A program made the position numbers and the translations under genes. Shown piece after piece: positions 35,567-43,883 of a stretch of 64,000 bases of DNA (position 1 is its first letter; every line of letters starts with the position of its first letter). Below the pieces are notes generated by a model, which was given only the letters and a program-made list of their open reading frames with translations, was not told the DNA's origin and ran no database searches. The stretch spans positions 496,001 through 560,000 of the forward strand of contig NZ_JAPFQN010000005.1 of NCBI RefSeq assembly GCF_026241165.1, given 5' to 3'. This DNA comes from Mangrovivirga halotolerans. Lineage in GTDB: Bacteria; Bacteroidota; Bacteroidia; Cytophagales; Cyclobacteriaceae.

Positions 35567-36160
35567 TTAAAATTGTACTTCAGGTACACTCTCTGTTCCC
35601 TCAGCTGCTTCAAAATATGGCTTAGGTTCAAATCCATACATATTTGCAAGCATATTTCTCGGGAAAGTCTTTATTAATGCATTATGCATCCTTACCTGTT
35701 CATTGTAACGTCTTCTTGATACCTGGATTCTATTTTCAGTACCTTCTAATTGAGCTTGTAATTCAAGAAAGTTTTGATTGGCTTTGAGTTCCGGATATCG
35801 CTCAACTGCTACTAACAATCGTGATAATGCTCCATTCAATTCACCCTGGGCTTGTTGAAATTGAGCCATTGTTTGCTCATTCAGGTTATTAGCATCAATA
35901 TTAACACTGGTCGCCTTTGCCCTGGCTTCTATCACCTGGGTTAGAGTTTCCTTTTCAAAATCTGCATAACCTTTAACAGTATTTACCAGATTTGGTATAA
36001 GGTCCGCCCGCCTTTGATACTGAGTTTCCACCTGGGCCCATTGTTCTTCAACTGATTCCTGCGAAGTAACCATTTTATTGTAATTACCTGCGAAAAAGTT
36101 ATATCCAAGAATCCCCAGGACAACTACTATTGCTAAAAATATTATTAATCCTTTTTTCAT
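35567..36160 (-). CDS. lemA: LemA family protein
   Basis: A 197-residue protein: an N-terminal membrane anchor (GLIIFLAIVVVLGILGYNFFAGNYN, residues 3-27) and a helical LemA domain (NKMVTSQESVEEQWAQVETQYQRRADLIPNLVNTVKGYADFEKETL, about 30-75; NFLELQAQLEGTENRIQVSRRRYNE, about 128-152). LemA proteins often co-occur with TPM-domain genes, here the divergent genes 36223 and 37155. Biological role not established; membrane stress and envelope functions have been proposed. Ends in a strong terminator. Confidence 0.92.
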   Translation of the reverse strand: MKKGLIIFLAIVVVLGILGYNFFAGNYNKMVTSQESVEEQWAQVETQYQRRADLIPNLVNTVKGYADFEKETLTQVIEARAKATSVNIDANNLNEQTMAQFQQAQGELNGALSRLLVAVERYPELKANQNFLELQAQLEGTENRIQVSRRRYNEQVRMHNALIKTFPRNMLANMYGFEPKPYFEAAEGTESVPEVQF

Positions 36161-36222
36161 ACTTTTTTATTTTGTAACCTGTTTTTGATGCTATAAATTA
36201 CTGACAAAATTCAATCTGAACA

Positions 36223-37140
36223 ATGATAAATAAAAGCTCTTCGACTATTTTTTACCTCAATAGATATATTTTATTCTTTTTATTTATTTCTGCTTTTCAC
36301 TTAACACAGGTTAATACCTATGCTCAAATAGCAGAACTACCTGAGGTAGAAAGATTTATAGTAGATAAAACCAATACACTTTCTTCATCTGAGATTGAAA
36401 CTTTAAATACTAAGTTAGCAAATTTTGAGAAAGAGACCGGCTCCCAGGTAATTGCTGTTATGGTAAAATCTACCAAGCCGGAAGATATAGCTCAATATAC
36501 TATAAGACTTGCTGAAAAATTAAAAGTTGGACGTGAAGGAATAGATGATGGAGTGATTCTTTTAATAGCTAAGGATGACCGAAGGGTTAGAATAGAAGTT
36601 GGTTATGGATTAGAAGGGGCTATACCTGATATTTATGCAAAAAGGATTATCGAAGGTATTATTAAACCTGATTTTAGAAACGGAGAATTTTACGAAGGTA
36701 TAAATCATTCTACTGATGCAATTTTCAAATTAATAAGAGGTGAAGAATTACCCATGCCAGAAGTAACGGAGTCTGCAGAGGATAACAATATTTTTAAATT
36801 CTTACCCATTATAATAATCTTTGGACTGATATTCTTATCCATCTTGAAAGCTATTTTAAGAAAAACTGTAGGTAAAACAGCTAGTCGAATTATCGTATTC
36901 ATTATAACTGTCATTATTGTCACTATTATTTTTAACCTGGTTGCTGGCCTGATCGCCGGTGTTTTCGCTGCATTTCTCGATAGTAGTGGAGGACACGGAG
37001 GTCGTGGAGGAAGATATTACGGCGGCTATGGCGGTGGCTTCGGTGGTGGAGGCGGATTTTCCGGCGGCGGAGGAGGCTTTGGCGGGTTCTCCGGCGGTGG
37101 AGGCGGCTTCGGCGGCGGAGGTGCATCTGGTGGTTGGTAA
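36223..37140 (+). CDS. TPM-domain membrane protein with Gly-rich C-terminus (YgcG family)
   Basis: A 305-residue protein with a signal peptide (ending about TYAQ). The TPM domain spans about 40-165 (VDKTNTLSSSEIETLN, RLAEKLKVGREGIDDGVILLIAKDDRRVRIEVGYGLEG). Two membrane segments follow (FLPIIIIFGLIFLSILKAIL and IIVFIITVIIVTIIFNLVAGLIAGVFAAF). The tail is a Gly/Ser/Phe-rich repeat (GGGFGGGGGFSGGGG). TPM proteins act in membrane-protein biogenesis and photosystem repair in chloroplasts; the bacterial function is unknown. Divergent from lemA by 62 bases. Confidence 0.92.
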   Translation: MINKSSSTIFYLNRYILFFLFISAFHLTQVNTYAQIAELPEVERFIVDKTNTLSSSEIETLNTKLANFEKETGSQVIAVMVKSTKPEDIAQYTIRLAEKLKVGREGIDDGVILLIAKDDRRVRIEVGYGLEGAIPDIYAKRIIEGIIKPDFRNGEFYEGINHSTDAIFKLIRGEELPMPEVTESAEDNNIFKFLPIIIIFGLIFLSILKAILRKTVGKTASRIIVFIITVIIVTIIFNLVAGLIAGVFAAFLDSSGGHGGRGGRYYGGYGGGFGGGGGFSGGGGGFGGFSGGGGGFGGGGASGGW

Positions 37141-37154
37141 TAAAACTGAAAAAC

Positions 37155-37799
37155 ATGAAAAAATTTAATAAAGAAGAAGAAGAAAAGATCCTGAAAGCTA
37201 TCAGAGACCTGGAAAAGAATACTTCAGGTGAGTTTGTACCTTATATAGCAAACAAATCTGATGATTACGATGAAGGAACCTGGTTTTTAGCTACTATTCT
37301 GGCTTTAATTATTTTTGCCTTTACTGCAGTTGCGAGTTACCTTTGGTTAATCCCTGCCAGGATAACCTTTTTCGAACTCGGTTTATACTCTTTAATTTTA
37401 ATGGCATTTAGTATTCTCCTGGCAAAATTTAGCATTCCGGTACGCTTACTATTTGTCCCATTGGATAAAAAATATGAGAGAGTAGTTTCTGCTGGTGAAA
37501 CAGCATTTCTTGAGGAAGAAATTTTTAAAACTGATAATAGAACCGGAATATTACTATATATTTCTGTCGCTGAAAAACAAGTTTTGATTATGGGAGATTC
37601 AGGAATAAACTCACAAGTCAAATTTGAGGACTGGAAGGAAATTGTTGAAATAGTTGTTGAGGGTATTAAACGGAAAGATCTGGCTAACTCTATGGTTAAG
37701 GCCATTCAAAAATCTGAAACCTTGCTAAAAGAACATAGATTTCCGGCTTCTGAAAGCCCTGATAATGAAATATCAGACAGAATAAGGTACCGATCTTGA
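37155..37799 (+). CDS. TPM-domain membrane protein
   Basis: A 214-residue protein with a TPM domain split by two membrane segments: the N-terminal KILKAIRDLEKNTSGEFVPYIANKS (about 8-33), segments FLATILALIIFAFTAVASYLWLI and LGLYSLILMAFSILLAKF, then VAEKQVLIMGDSGINSQV. It lacks a signal sequence, so the N-terminus is cytoplasmic-side or the first segment is an anchor. Start at the ATG 37155; an upstream TTG at 37134 would overlap the preceding gene. The LemA/TPM/TPM set is known as a conserved trio in Bacteroidota. Confidence 0.85.
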   Translation: MKKFNKEEEEKILKAIRDLEKNTSGEFVPYIANKSDDYDEGTWFLATILALIIFAFTAVASYLWLIPARITFFELGLYSLILMAFSILLAKFSIPVRLLFVPLDKKYERVVSAGETAFLEEEIFKTDNRTGILLYISVAEKQVLIMGDSGINSQVKFEDWKEIVEIVVEGIKRKDLANSMVKAIQKSETLLKEHRFPASESPDNEISDRIRYRS

Positions 37800-38025
37800 T
37801 TTGATTATGATCTGAGTGAACCTTTTATTAGCAACGAGGAAAAATTTTACTTTTTGCTGCCTATTACTATTTGAAAAGGCAGCACAGTTATATCAAAAGG
37901 TTAAAATCAATATTTTTTCACCCTGAAAGGTTAAAAAGTTGATTAAATATAAAATAAAAGAATGTTGTGCATAGTTATAAGCACAGATTTTTATTTATTA
38001 TATTAATATAGTCTAAGGCACTTAT

Positions 38026-38033
38026 TATCTTTG
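38026..38033 (+). promoter_or_regulatory. -7 promoter box of the 38073 gene
   Basis: TATCTTTG fits TAnnTTTG. It lies 40 bases before the ATG at 38073. No TTG is present at the expected -33 distance. Confidence 0.5.
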
Positions 38034-38072
38034 CATTGACTTAAAGTTTAAAACATAATTCTAACTTAAATA

Positions 38073-38693
38073 ATGACCAGCTTAAAATTTAGACTTGCAT
38101 TATTAATCCTTTTTTTAGTAACAGGATTTAATACAGTAGCACAGGATGAAGAGGAAGAACTGTTAGAGGGTGATCTTAAAGGTCAGTATAATGATCTTTT
38201 AGATAAGTCCAAAACATATAATACAGTTAAAACAGTGAGGTTGGATAGACTTGCATATTTTAAGCAGTCTCTGAATGATTCTTTAAATTCTTTTAATTCA
38301 AGAATTGACAGCCTTCAGAGTGTTATTCAAACCCAGTCTTCAGAAATTGAAACGCTAAAATCACAGGTAGCTTCCCTAACCTCACAAAATGAGGAATTAC
38401 AAACTAAGGTTGACAACCTTATGTTTTTAGGAATGCCAGTAAGCAAAACAGGATATGTTACATTTAGTTTATTGTTGTTTGCTGTATTGGCATTATTAGC
38501 AGGATTCTTTTTCTGGCAATTCAAAAGAAGCAATTCTCTTACTAAAGAAGCCAAGAAGAATTTAAACGCCAAAGAGGATGAACTTCAGGATTTCAGGCAG
38601 AGAACTCAGGAAAAGGAAATCAAAATTATGCGTGAATTACAGGATCAGCGAAATACTGTTGACGAATTAAGAAAAAAACTATCTATGAAATAA
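38073..38693 (+). CDS. Membrane protein with coiled coils, function unknown
   Basis: A 206-residue exported protein: signal peptide about 1-23 (ending in TVAQ), a periplasmic coiled coil about 70-118 (SLNDSLNSFNSRIDSLQSVIQTQSSEIETLK), one membrane segment about 128-149 (VTFSLLLFAVLALLAGFFFW), and a cytoplasmic coiled coil about 155-205 rich in Glu/Lys. Similar Bacteroidota proteins have been wrongly named tRNA (guanine-N1)-methyltransferase in databases; nothing here is methyltransferase-like. Convergent with the monooxygenase gene (11-base overlap). Confidence 0.68.
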   Translation: MTSLKFRLALLILFLVTGFNTVAQDEEEELLEGDLKGQYNDLLDKSKTYNTVKTVRLDRLAYFKQSLNDSLNSFNSRIDSLQSVIQTQSSEIETLKSQVASLTSQNEELQTKVDNLMFLGMPVSKTGYVTFSLLLFAVLALLAGFFFWQFKRSNSLTKEAKKNLNAKEDELQDFRQRTQEKEIKIMRELQDQRNTVDELRKKLSMK

Positions 38694-40116
38694 TTTCTTT
38701 TTTAAAGGTATTCTGAATCTTAATTCTACTTGCTTCATTCAGAATACCAGAAAATAAAACTGAAAGGTCGGGTCTGATTATAACAGATTTGACCTTTTTT
38801 ATTTTAAGTATTCTCAAGACAGATTGTGCAATCTTATCTTCCGGTGAATAAAAATTAACGTTGAAAGGAGTAAATAATCTGGTGATTTCCTTGATAGCCC
38901 CCTTTGATAGATCTTCTGAAGTGATAATTGTAAAAGAATTATATAAATGACGCATATAATCCCATTCCCTTCCAACTGTAGCTACATTTGCTAATAGGTC
39001 AAATTTGGGGATAATTAAATCACTCTTTCCTTTTTTTACCGGTTTCTGATTAATTTTTAAAGGAATGCCAAGTAGTTCAAATGGTTTTAGAATGTATCTT
39101 AAGGATGTCGTAAATAAAAAACCTGTTAATAAGGTTAAACCAATGTATTTTTTAACATTGTTCTTTCTCTCTTTTGAATAAGATTTAATAAGGAAATCAT
39201 GGTGGCCATTGTAATAACAGAAAGCTACCTTCCAGCTTAAATTAAAAGCGTCTCGTATTCCATTGCATAAACCTTCTCCAATATATGGTGGCATAGTATG
39301 AGCCGCGTCTCCTGCTATGATCGTTCTATCTACAATCCATTTGTTAGCAATTCTAGTGTTAAAGTAATATTTATCAGCATGCAGTACCTTTTTAACTCTC
39401 GTTTGAGCCAGTTTTTCGATTAATTTAATTGAATATTCAGCTTCTCCATTCGGGTTGTTTGTTATTTCTACTCTCACACGATCCTTAAATGCCATTCGAA
39501 CAAAACTGCCATTAGTGGAGCAAAACTTTTCAATCCTGTTTTGATAGTTTGGCGGTTGATCTGTTATAAAATCTACCTTATAATTAATTTTACGATAAGG
39601 ATATTCAGTATACTTAATACCTGAAACGTCAGCCACTTTACTATTTGCACCATCCGTTCCAATTAAATAGCTAAACGACTGGTCAATAACCTGCCCTTGA
39701 ACTGCTAATTCAGCTTTTTGATTATAAGCGCTAATAAACTCACAATTATATTTTAAGCTTATATTTATTGATTTTTCAATCTCTCGCAACAGTTCTTGCT
39801 CTAAATGGTTCTGATCAAACAAGAAAGAGGAACATTCATTATTAAAATTCAGATTTGCCTGTAAAAACTTTTTATTAGTGTTCTTACCAAATAAAAATAA
39901 TCCTTTTGATGGATATATTTGATTTGTTATAAAATCATCAAGACCGACAAGCTTGAGAATATTAATTATCTCACTATCCAGATGTATTGCACGAGGTATA
40001 TCCGGAAGCTGCTTTCTTTTCTCTATTAGTAAGCTTGGAACTCCCAGCCTATCTAAAAATAAGGCTGTTATCATTCCTACAGGGCCTGCTCCTATTATTA
40101 AAACCGGTTGGTTCAC
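38683..40116 (-). CDS. FAD-dependent monooxygenase (MhpA/PHBH-like)
   Basis: A 477-residue flavoprotein. The FAD fingerprint GAGPVGMITALFLDRLG (about 7-23) is at the N-terminus; the second GD motif is RTIIAGDAAHTMPP (about 262-275). The middle contains the substrate-binding sheet (NPNGEAEYSIKL). The family hydroxylates aromatic acids or related compounds with NAD(P)H and O2. The C-terminal region (LNEASRIKIQNTFKKEI) is short, without the thioredoxin-like domain of some members. Last gene of a five-gene minus-strand run (gaps 1-6 bases). Substrate not evident. Confidence 0.82.
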   Translation of the reverse strand: MNQPVLIIGAGPVGMITALFLDRLGVPSLLIEKRKQLPDIPRAIHLDSEIINILKLVGLDDFITNQIYPSKGLFLFGKNTNKKFLQANLNFNNECSSFLFDQNHLEQELLREIEKSINISLKYNCEFISAYNQKAELAVQGQVIDQSFSYLIGTDGANSKVADVSGIKYTEYPYRKINYKVDFITDQPPNYQNRIEKFCSTNGSFVRMAFKDRVRVEITNNPNGEAEYSIKLIEKLAQTRVKKVLHADKYYFNTRIANKWIVDRTIIAGDAAHTMPPYIGEGLCNGIRDAFNLSWKVAFCYYNGHHDFLIKSYSKERKNNVKKYIGLTLLTGFLFTTSLRYILKPFELLGIPLKINQKPVKKGKSDLIIPKFDLLANVATVGREWDYMRHLYNSFTIITSEDLSKGAIKEITRLFTPFNVNFYSPEDKIAQSVLRILKIKKVKSVIIRPDLSVLFSGILNEASRIKIQNTFKKEIIS

Positions 40117-40122
40117 TTATTT

Positions 40123-40650
40123 TTATTTTGCCTTATCACCATATAATCGATTAAACTTATCAATTTTAGGTTGAATTACAACATTACAATAAGGCTGGTC
40201 AGGATGTTCATTATAAAAATTATCATGTTCTGCTTCAGCTGGATAGAACTCACCAGCTTCTGTAATTTCAGTAACAATCGGATTGTCAAAAATTCCTGAT
40301 GCGTCTAGTTGTTCTTTATAAGCTTCTGCTACTTTTTTCTGGTATTCATTATGATAAAAGACCGCTGACCTGTACTGTGTTCCAACATCATACCCCTGTC
40401 TGTTCAAAGTTGTAGGATCGTGTGTATTCCAAAATACTTCAAGTATTTCTTCTATCGACACTACATCCGGATCATATTTAATCTGGACGACTTCAGCATG
40501 TCCGGTGGTTCCAGTGACTACTTCTCTATAAGGTGGGTTTTTTACTGTCCCTCCCATGAATCCGGATTTAACACTTTCAACTCCTTTCATTCTTTGAAAA
40601 ACAGCTTCTATGCACCAGAAGCAACCTGCACCTAAAGTAATTTTTTCCAT
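40123..40650 (-). CDS. msrA: Peptide-methionine (S)-S-oxide reductase
   Basis: A 175-residue MsrA with the catalytic GAGCFWCIEAVF motif at residues 7-18 (nucleophile Cys10, with Cys13 next to it), RQGYDVGTQYRSAVF (about 83-97) and AEHDNFYNEHPDQPYC (about 139-154), whose Cys is a possible resolving residue. It reduces methionine-S-sulfoxide; no signal peptide, so cytoplasmic, complementing the exported MsrB at 15248. Near-adjacent genes in the same run: HMCES, glutamate-synthase-like and FAD monooxygenase, together suggesting redox or damage response. Confidence 0.93.
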   Translation of the reverse strand: MEKITLGAGCFWCIEAVFQRMKGVESVKSGFMGGTVKNPPYREVVTGTTGHAEVVQIKYDPDVVSIEEILEVFWNTHDPTTLNRQGYDVGTQYRSAVFYHNEYQKKVAEAYKEQLDASGIFDNPIVTEITEAGEFYPAEAEHDNFYNEHPDQPYCNVVIQPKIDKFNRLYGDKAK

Positions 40651-40651
40651 C

Positions 40652-41188
40652 TCAATAATAGTGACTTATAAACTCTGAATAACTACATCTTTTTACAGTA
40701 GTTATACTTTTTACTTGCTCAACTAAACCGCTTATTGGAGGGCTATGTTTTGTTAATTCTGTAATATTTGAAAATAAAGCTGAATCAATTTCGATATTCA
40801 GACTATAATAAGTTTGATCTTTAACCACTAACGAGGATCTCTCCATCCGAAACCTCCCATCCATGGCAAGTAATAAGACTCTGTCTTTTTCAACTTCAAT
40901 ACTCAATTCCGTATCAATATTCATTTTTTGAGGTATTATAGAATATTTCCTAAAGGAGTCTAGTTTCATATTGAATAATGAAAAATGATCCCCAGTCGGA
41001 TATTTTGCCTCAAAAGCTCCCTCTCTTAATTTAAATGATATGCTTTTATTATTACTTACTAGATATTTATCTATCCGTGTTTCTGGCTCTTTTGGATATT
41101 CAAGCCTATCAAAAAAAGAAACTATTTTCTCATATTCTCTTTCTGACCTCCAAAACCATCTAACCTCGTAAGTATTTAAAATTTCCAT
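40652..41188 (-). CDS. Hypothetical protein, possible CYTH-like fold
   Basis: A 178-residue soluble protein. A stretch ETRIDKYLVSNNKSISFKLREGAFEAKYPTG (about 36-66) suggests a small beta-barrel with alternating charged residues as in CYTH/ThiF-like triphosphate tunnel proteins, but the EXEXK signature is not clearly present. Ends LVEQVKSITTVKRCSYSEFISHYY. It sits between msrA (1-base gap) and the glutamate-synthase-like gene (1-base gap). The function is unknown. Confidence 0.4.
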   Translation of the reverse strand: MEILNTYEVRWFWRSEREYEKIVSFFDRLEYPKEPETRIDKYLVSNNKSISFKLREGAFEAKYPTGDHFSLFNMKLDSFRKYSIIPQKMNIDTELSIEVEKDRVLLLAMDGRFRMERSSLVVKDQTYYSLNIEIDSALFSNITELTKHSPPISGLVEQVKSITTVKRCSYSEFISHYY

Positions 41189-41189
41189 A

Positions 41190-42707
41190 TCAATTATCTA
41201 CTTTACCATAAATTTCCGTATAAGATTTGATCTTAGATAAGCTTATTCTTCTATAAATATGATCCCTGGTCAATTCTAAAGGAGACTTCACCCCTGCTGA
41301 AGCTAATAATTCCCTGAAACTATAAATCGTTTCATGATGAAAATTTTTAACTCTTTTAATCTTATGCTTGACCACTAATCCCTGAGCAAGAAAAGTATCT
41401 TGGGTCGCTACCCCTGACGGGCATGTATTTAAATTACATTCAAGCGCCTGGATACATCCAATAGCAAGCATCATGGCACGAGCAGAATAACAAAAATCTG
41501 CTCCTAAAGCAAATGCTCTGAATAAATCAAAACTGGTAACAATTTTACCAGACCCACCCAGCACTATATCTTTTTTAAGATCTTTTTTTACTAAAATATC
41601 ATAAGCAGTTGCCAATCCTTCCTTAAACGGCATACCTACTGCGTTACTAAACTCTAAAGGTGCAGCTCCTGTCCCTCCTTCACCACCGTCGATAGCTATA
41701 TAGTCGGGATATATACCGGTGTTTATTATTTCATCACACAGTTCCTCAAACTCTGAAGGATTACCCATACACAATTTTATACCAACAGGTTTTCCTCCGG
41801 AAGCATCTCTAAGCCGTTGAACAAATTCCAGTAAGCCTTTATTTCCTTTACCCTTGAAAGCTTTATGATATGGTGGAGACACTACCTGTGTATGAGGTTC
41901 AACCCCTCTAATTTTAGCTATTTCATAATTATTCTTTTTGGCCGGAAGAATCCCTCCATGGCCAGGCTTAGCTCCCTGAGAAAGTTTAACCTCTATCATT
42001 TTTACCGTTTCATTCGAAGCATTTTTTTTAAATTCTTCTTCATCAAAGTCTCCTTCAGGTGTTCTGCATCCAAAATAACCCGTTCCGATCTGCCAAATCA
42101 GGTCTCCTTTATAAGCTAAATGATACCTACTTATTCCTCCTTCACCGGTATTATGGGCAAAACCTCCTAAACTGGCTCCTCCATTTAATGCCAACACTGC
42201 ATTTGAAGAAAGGGAACCATAACTCATAGCCGATATATTTAGAATTGAAGCATTATATGGTTTTTTACAGTTTTTTTCTCCAATCATGACTCTTTGGTCA
42301 GCTGGAACTTCTTCTAAAGGTAATGGATTCATTGAATGGTGCATCCATTCATATCCTTCTTCATAAACCATTTCCCGGGTACCAAATGGCAAGGTATCAA
42401 CTTCTTCTTTAGCTCGTTGATATACAAGTGATCTTAAATTTCTGTTAATCGGTGTCCCGTTGGTTTCACCTTCAATAAAATATTGATAAACCTTAGGCCC
42501 CATTGATTCAAGTAAGTATCTCAATCTTCCAAAGATCGGGAAATTGCGTTTAATTGAGTGCCAGGGTTGAAGAATATCGTACCACCCTAAAACTAAAATT
42601 GGAGAAATAGCAATCAGAATAATAAAAAAAACATTGCTTACCCATAAACCAAGAATGATAAATAGAATCAGGAAAAAAATTGAATAATAAATGAAATGCT
42701 TTCTCAT
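41190..42707 (-). CDS. FMN-binding glutamate-synthase-family protein
   Basis: A 505-residue protein. Two hydrophobic segments at about 5-42 suggest a membrane anchor. The FMN/GltB domain spans about 110-480: ILNISAMSYGSLSSNAVLALNGGA, GTGYFGCRTPEGDFDEEEF, IEVKLSQGAKPGHGGILPA, AIDGGEGGTGAAPLEF, GGSGKIVTSFDLFRAFALGADF and the iron-sulfur-like Cys cluster ALECNLNTCPSGVAT. It lacks the glutaminase domain of GltB, so it is one of the stand-alone synthase-domain proteins of unknown substrate. Confidence 0.85.
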   Translation of the reverse strand: MRKHFIYYSIFFLILFIILGLWVSNVFFIILIAISPILVLGWYDILQPWHSIKRNFPIFGRLRYLLESMGPKVYQYFIEGETNGTPINRNLRSLVYQRAKEEVDTLPFGTREMVYEEGYEWMHHSMNPLPLEEVPADQRVMIGEKNCKKPYNASILNISAMSYGSLSSNAVLALNGGASLGGFAHNTGEGGISRYHLAYKGDLIWQIGTGYFGCRTPEGDFDEEEFKKNASNETVKMIEVKLSQGAKPGHGGILPAKKNNYEIAKIRGVEPHTQVVSPPYHKAFKGKGNKGLLEFVQRLRDASGGKPVGIKLCMGNPSEFEELCDEIINTGIYPDYIAIDGGEGGTGAAPLEFSNAVGMPFKEGLATAYDILVKKDLKKDIVLGGSGKIVTSFDLFRAFALGADFCYSARAMMLAIGCIQALECNLNTCPSGVATQDTFLAQGLVVKHKIKRVKNFHHETIYSFRELLASAGVKSPLELTRDHIYRRISLSKIKSYTEIYGKVDN

Positions 42708-42712
42708 ATATT

Positions 42713-43498
42713 TTATCTAGGGTTATTTCGTCTACCCCCCATTCCGAGGAGATCTAATTGATGATTAATTTTTGTTTCTTCTTCAGGGAAAATTGTTTCA
42801 CCAGTGGGCATAACATATGAAGGAGAATTTTCTCTCCCAATTTTACCAACCGGATAAGCATTCATTTCTTTAGAGGAGACTGTATTTTTTACAATCTGCT
42901 TTATTTCCCCAAGATCAATATCAGGATTTAGCCAAGAATTTCGCAGTTCATCACTAATAATCAGAGGCATCCTGTGATGCTTTACTTTTTTTAGTAAATC
43001 ATTAGCAGGCTGGGTTAAGATACCGCTTGTTTTAAAAACCTCTCCCGTTTGTTTATTTACCCATTCATAACTTAAACCACCTAAAGTCATCAGATTATTT
43101 TCTTCTAATTCTCTTCTTGAATAAATAAAATAAGGTTGCTTTGGATTTGATCCTTCGGCCCATTCATAAAATCCGTTTGCCAAAAATAAACATCTTTGTT
43201 CTTTTAAAATCGAACCGATAAAACGGGCATAACCGGGTTTTTGATTCCACGGTTCAGTAATAGTTTCAGAACGAATATTAAACAGACCTGTTTTTTTCTT
43301 ATCTGATTCCCAAGGTGGTAATAAACCCCATCTGGACTCCAGGAGTTGTGGTTTAGAATCCTCGTTCACAATAAATACATTTTGAGTAGGAGAAGTATTG
43401 TAATTTTGGACTCCTTTAAATGAAGAGGGTACAATTATCGCTGGCAATGTTTTTTTCACCTGCTCAGCTGTAAAAACTTGAACGTATCGGCCACACAT
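42713..43498 (-). CDS. SOS-response-associated peptidase, HMCES/YedK family
   Basis: A 261-residue SRAP protein. After Met removal Cys2 (MCGRYVQ) is the nucleophile that forms a thiazolidine crosslink with abasic sites in single-stranded DNA. The ligand motifs are SRWGLLPPWESDK, NIRSETI (about 75-81), GFYEWAEG (Glu, about 114) and KHHRMPLI (His, about 187). It shields abasic sites and self-reverses the crosslink. First gene of the five-gene run to 38683. Confidence 0.92.
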   Translation of the reverse strand: MCGRYVQVFTAEQVKKTLPAIIVPSSFKGVQNYNTSPTQNVFIVNEDSKPQLLESRWGLLPPWESDKKKTGLFNIRSETITEPWNQKPGYARFIGSILKEQRCLFLANGFYEWAEGSNPKQPYFIYSRRELEENNLMTLGGLSYEWVNKQTGEVFKTSGILTQPANDLLKKVKHHRMPLIISDELRNSWLNPDIDLGEIKQIVKNTVSSKEMNAYPVGKIGRENSPSYVMPTGETIFPEEETKINHQLDLLGMGGRRNNPR

Positions 43499-43883
43499 AT
43501 TTTAAATTAAATTAATCTGTGCCGATTAACAATGAAAAATTTAAAGAAAACCTGTATTTAAGATGAGGTTTCGTTAATTAATTCATCCTTCAGCAAAATC
43601 TTATCAGCAAAAGAAAGAATGATAAACAAAAAAGCAATTGCTGCAGAAAATGTACTTATAAAAACTCTTTCTATTAATTTTTTCATTTTTTTTGAAATAT
43701 TTTGAACAAATATATACTTCCGTTGTAAAGTCTTGATTAACTGATTATTGTCATTATATTAGCATTTTGATTGCTAAAATAAGATTTAAATAATCAGTGA
43801 AAAATTATTCTTTTTCAGATTTCGTGCCAAAAATTCTGGAAATAAGGGTTTACCTATTATTAAGTTTCGGTATTAACAAATTG
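43499..43883. other. Intergenic region with a short ORF
   Basis: 385 bases between the HMCES gene and the chosen start of the sensor kinase. It contains a 42-residue membrane ORF (43558-43686, minus strand). Outside it no clear promoter was identified. The 43797-43883 part is an open frame upstream of the kinase start. Confidence 0.4.
43558..43686 (-). CDS. Small putative membrane protein, 42 residues
   Basis: Reading ATG at 43686 to TAA at 43558 gives 42 residues: a basic start (MKKLIERV), one hydrophobic segment of about 19 residues (FISTFSAAIAFLFIILSFA) and a polar tail (DKILLKDELINETSS). The composition and length suit a single-pass small membrane protein. No ribosome-binding site is seen, as for other genes here. 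It may be chance; comparative conservation is the deciding test. Confidence 0.35.
   Translation of the reverse strand: MKKLIERVFISTFSAAIAFLFIILSFADKILLKDELINETSS

Noticed and set aside
36932-37156. Arg/His-rich frame opposite the Gly-rich tail of the TPM gene
   Set aside because: It is the antisense of a repetitive GGN-rich coding region; the Arg/His content is a codon shadow of Gly/Phe.
37856-37883. GCTGCC/GGCAGC inverted repeat
   Set aside because: Six-bp stem with a 16-base loop and no T tract; not a terminator and not recognisable as an operator.
38073-38693. tRNA (guanine-N1)-methyltransferase call
   Set aside because: The protein has a signal peptide, coiled coils and one membrane segment and no methyltransferase motif.
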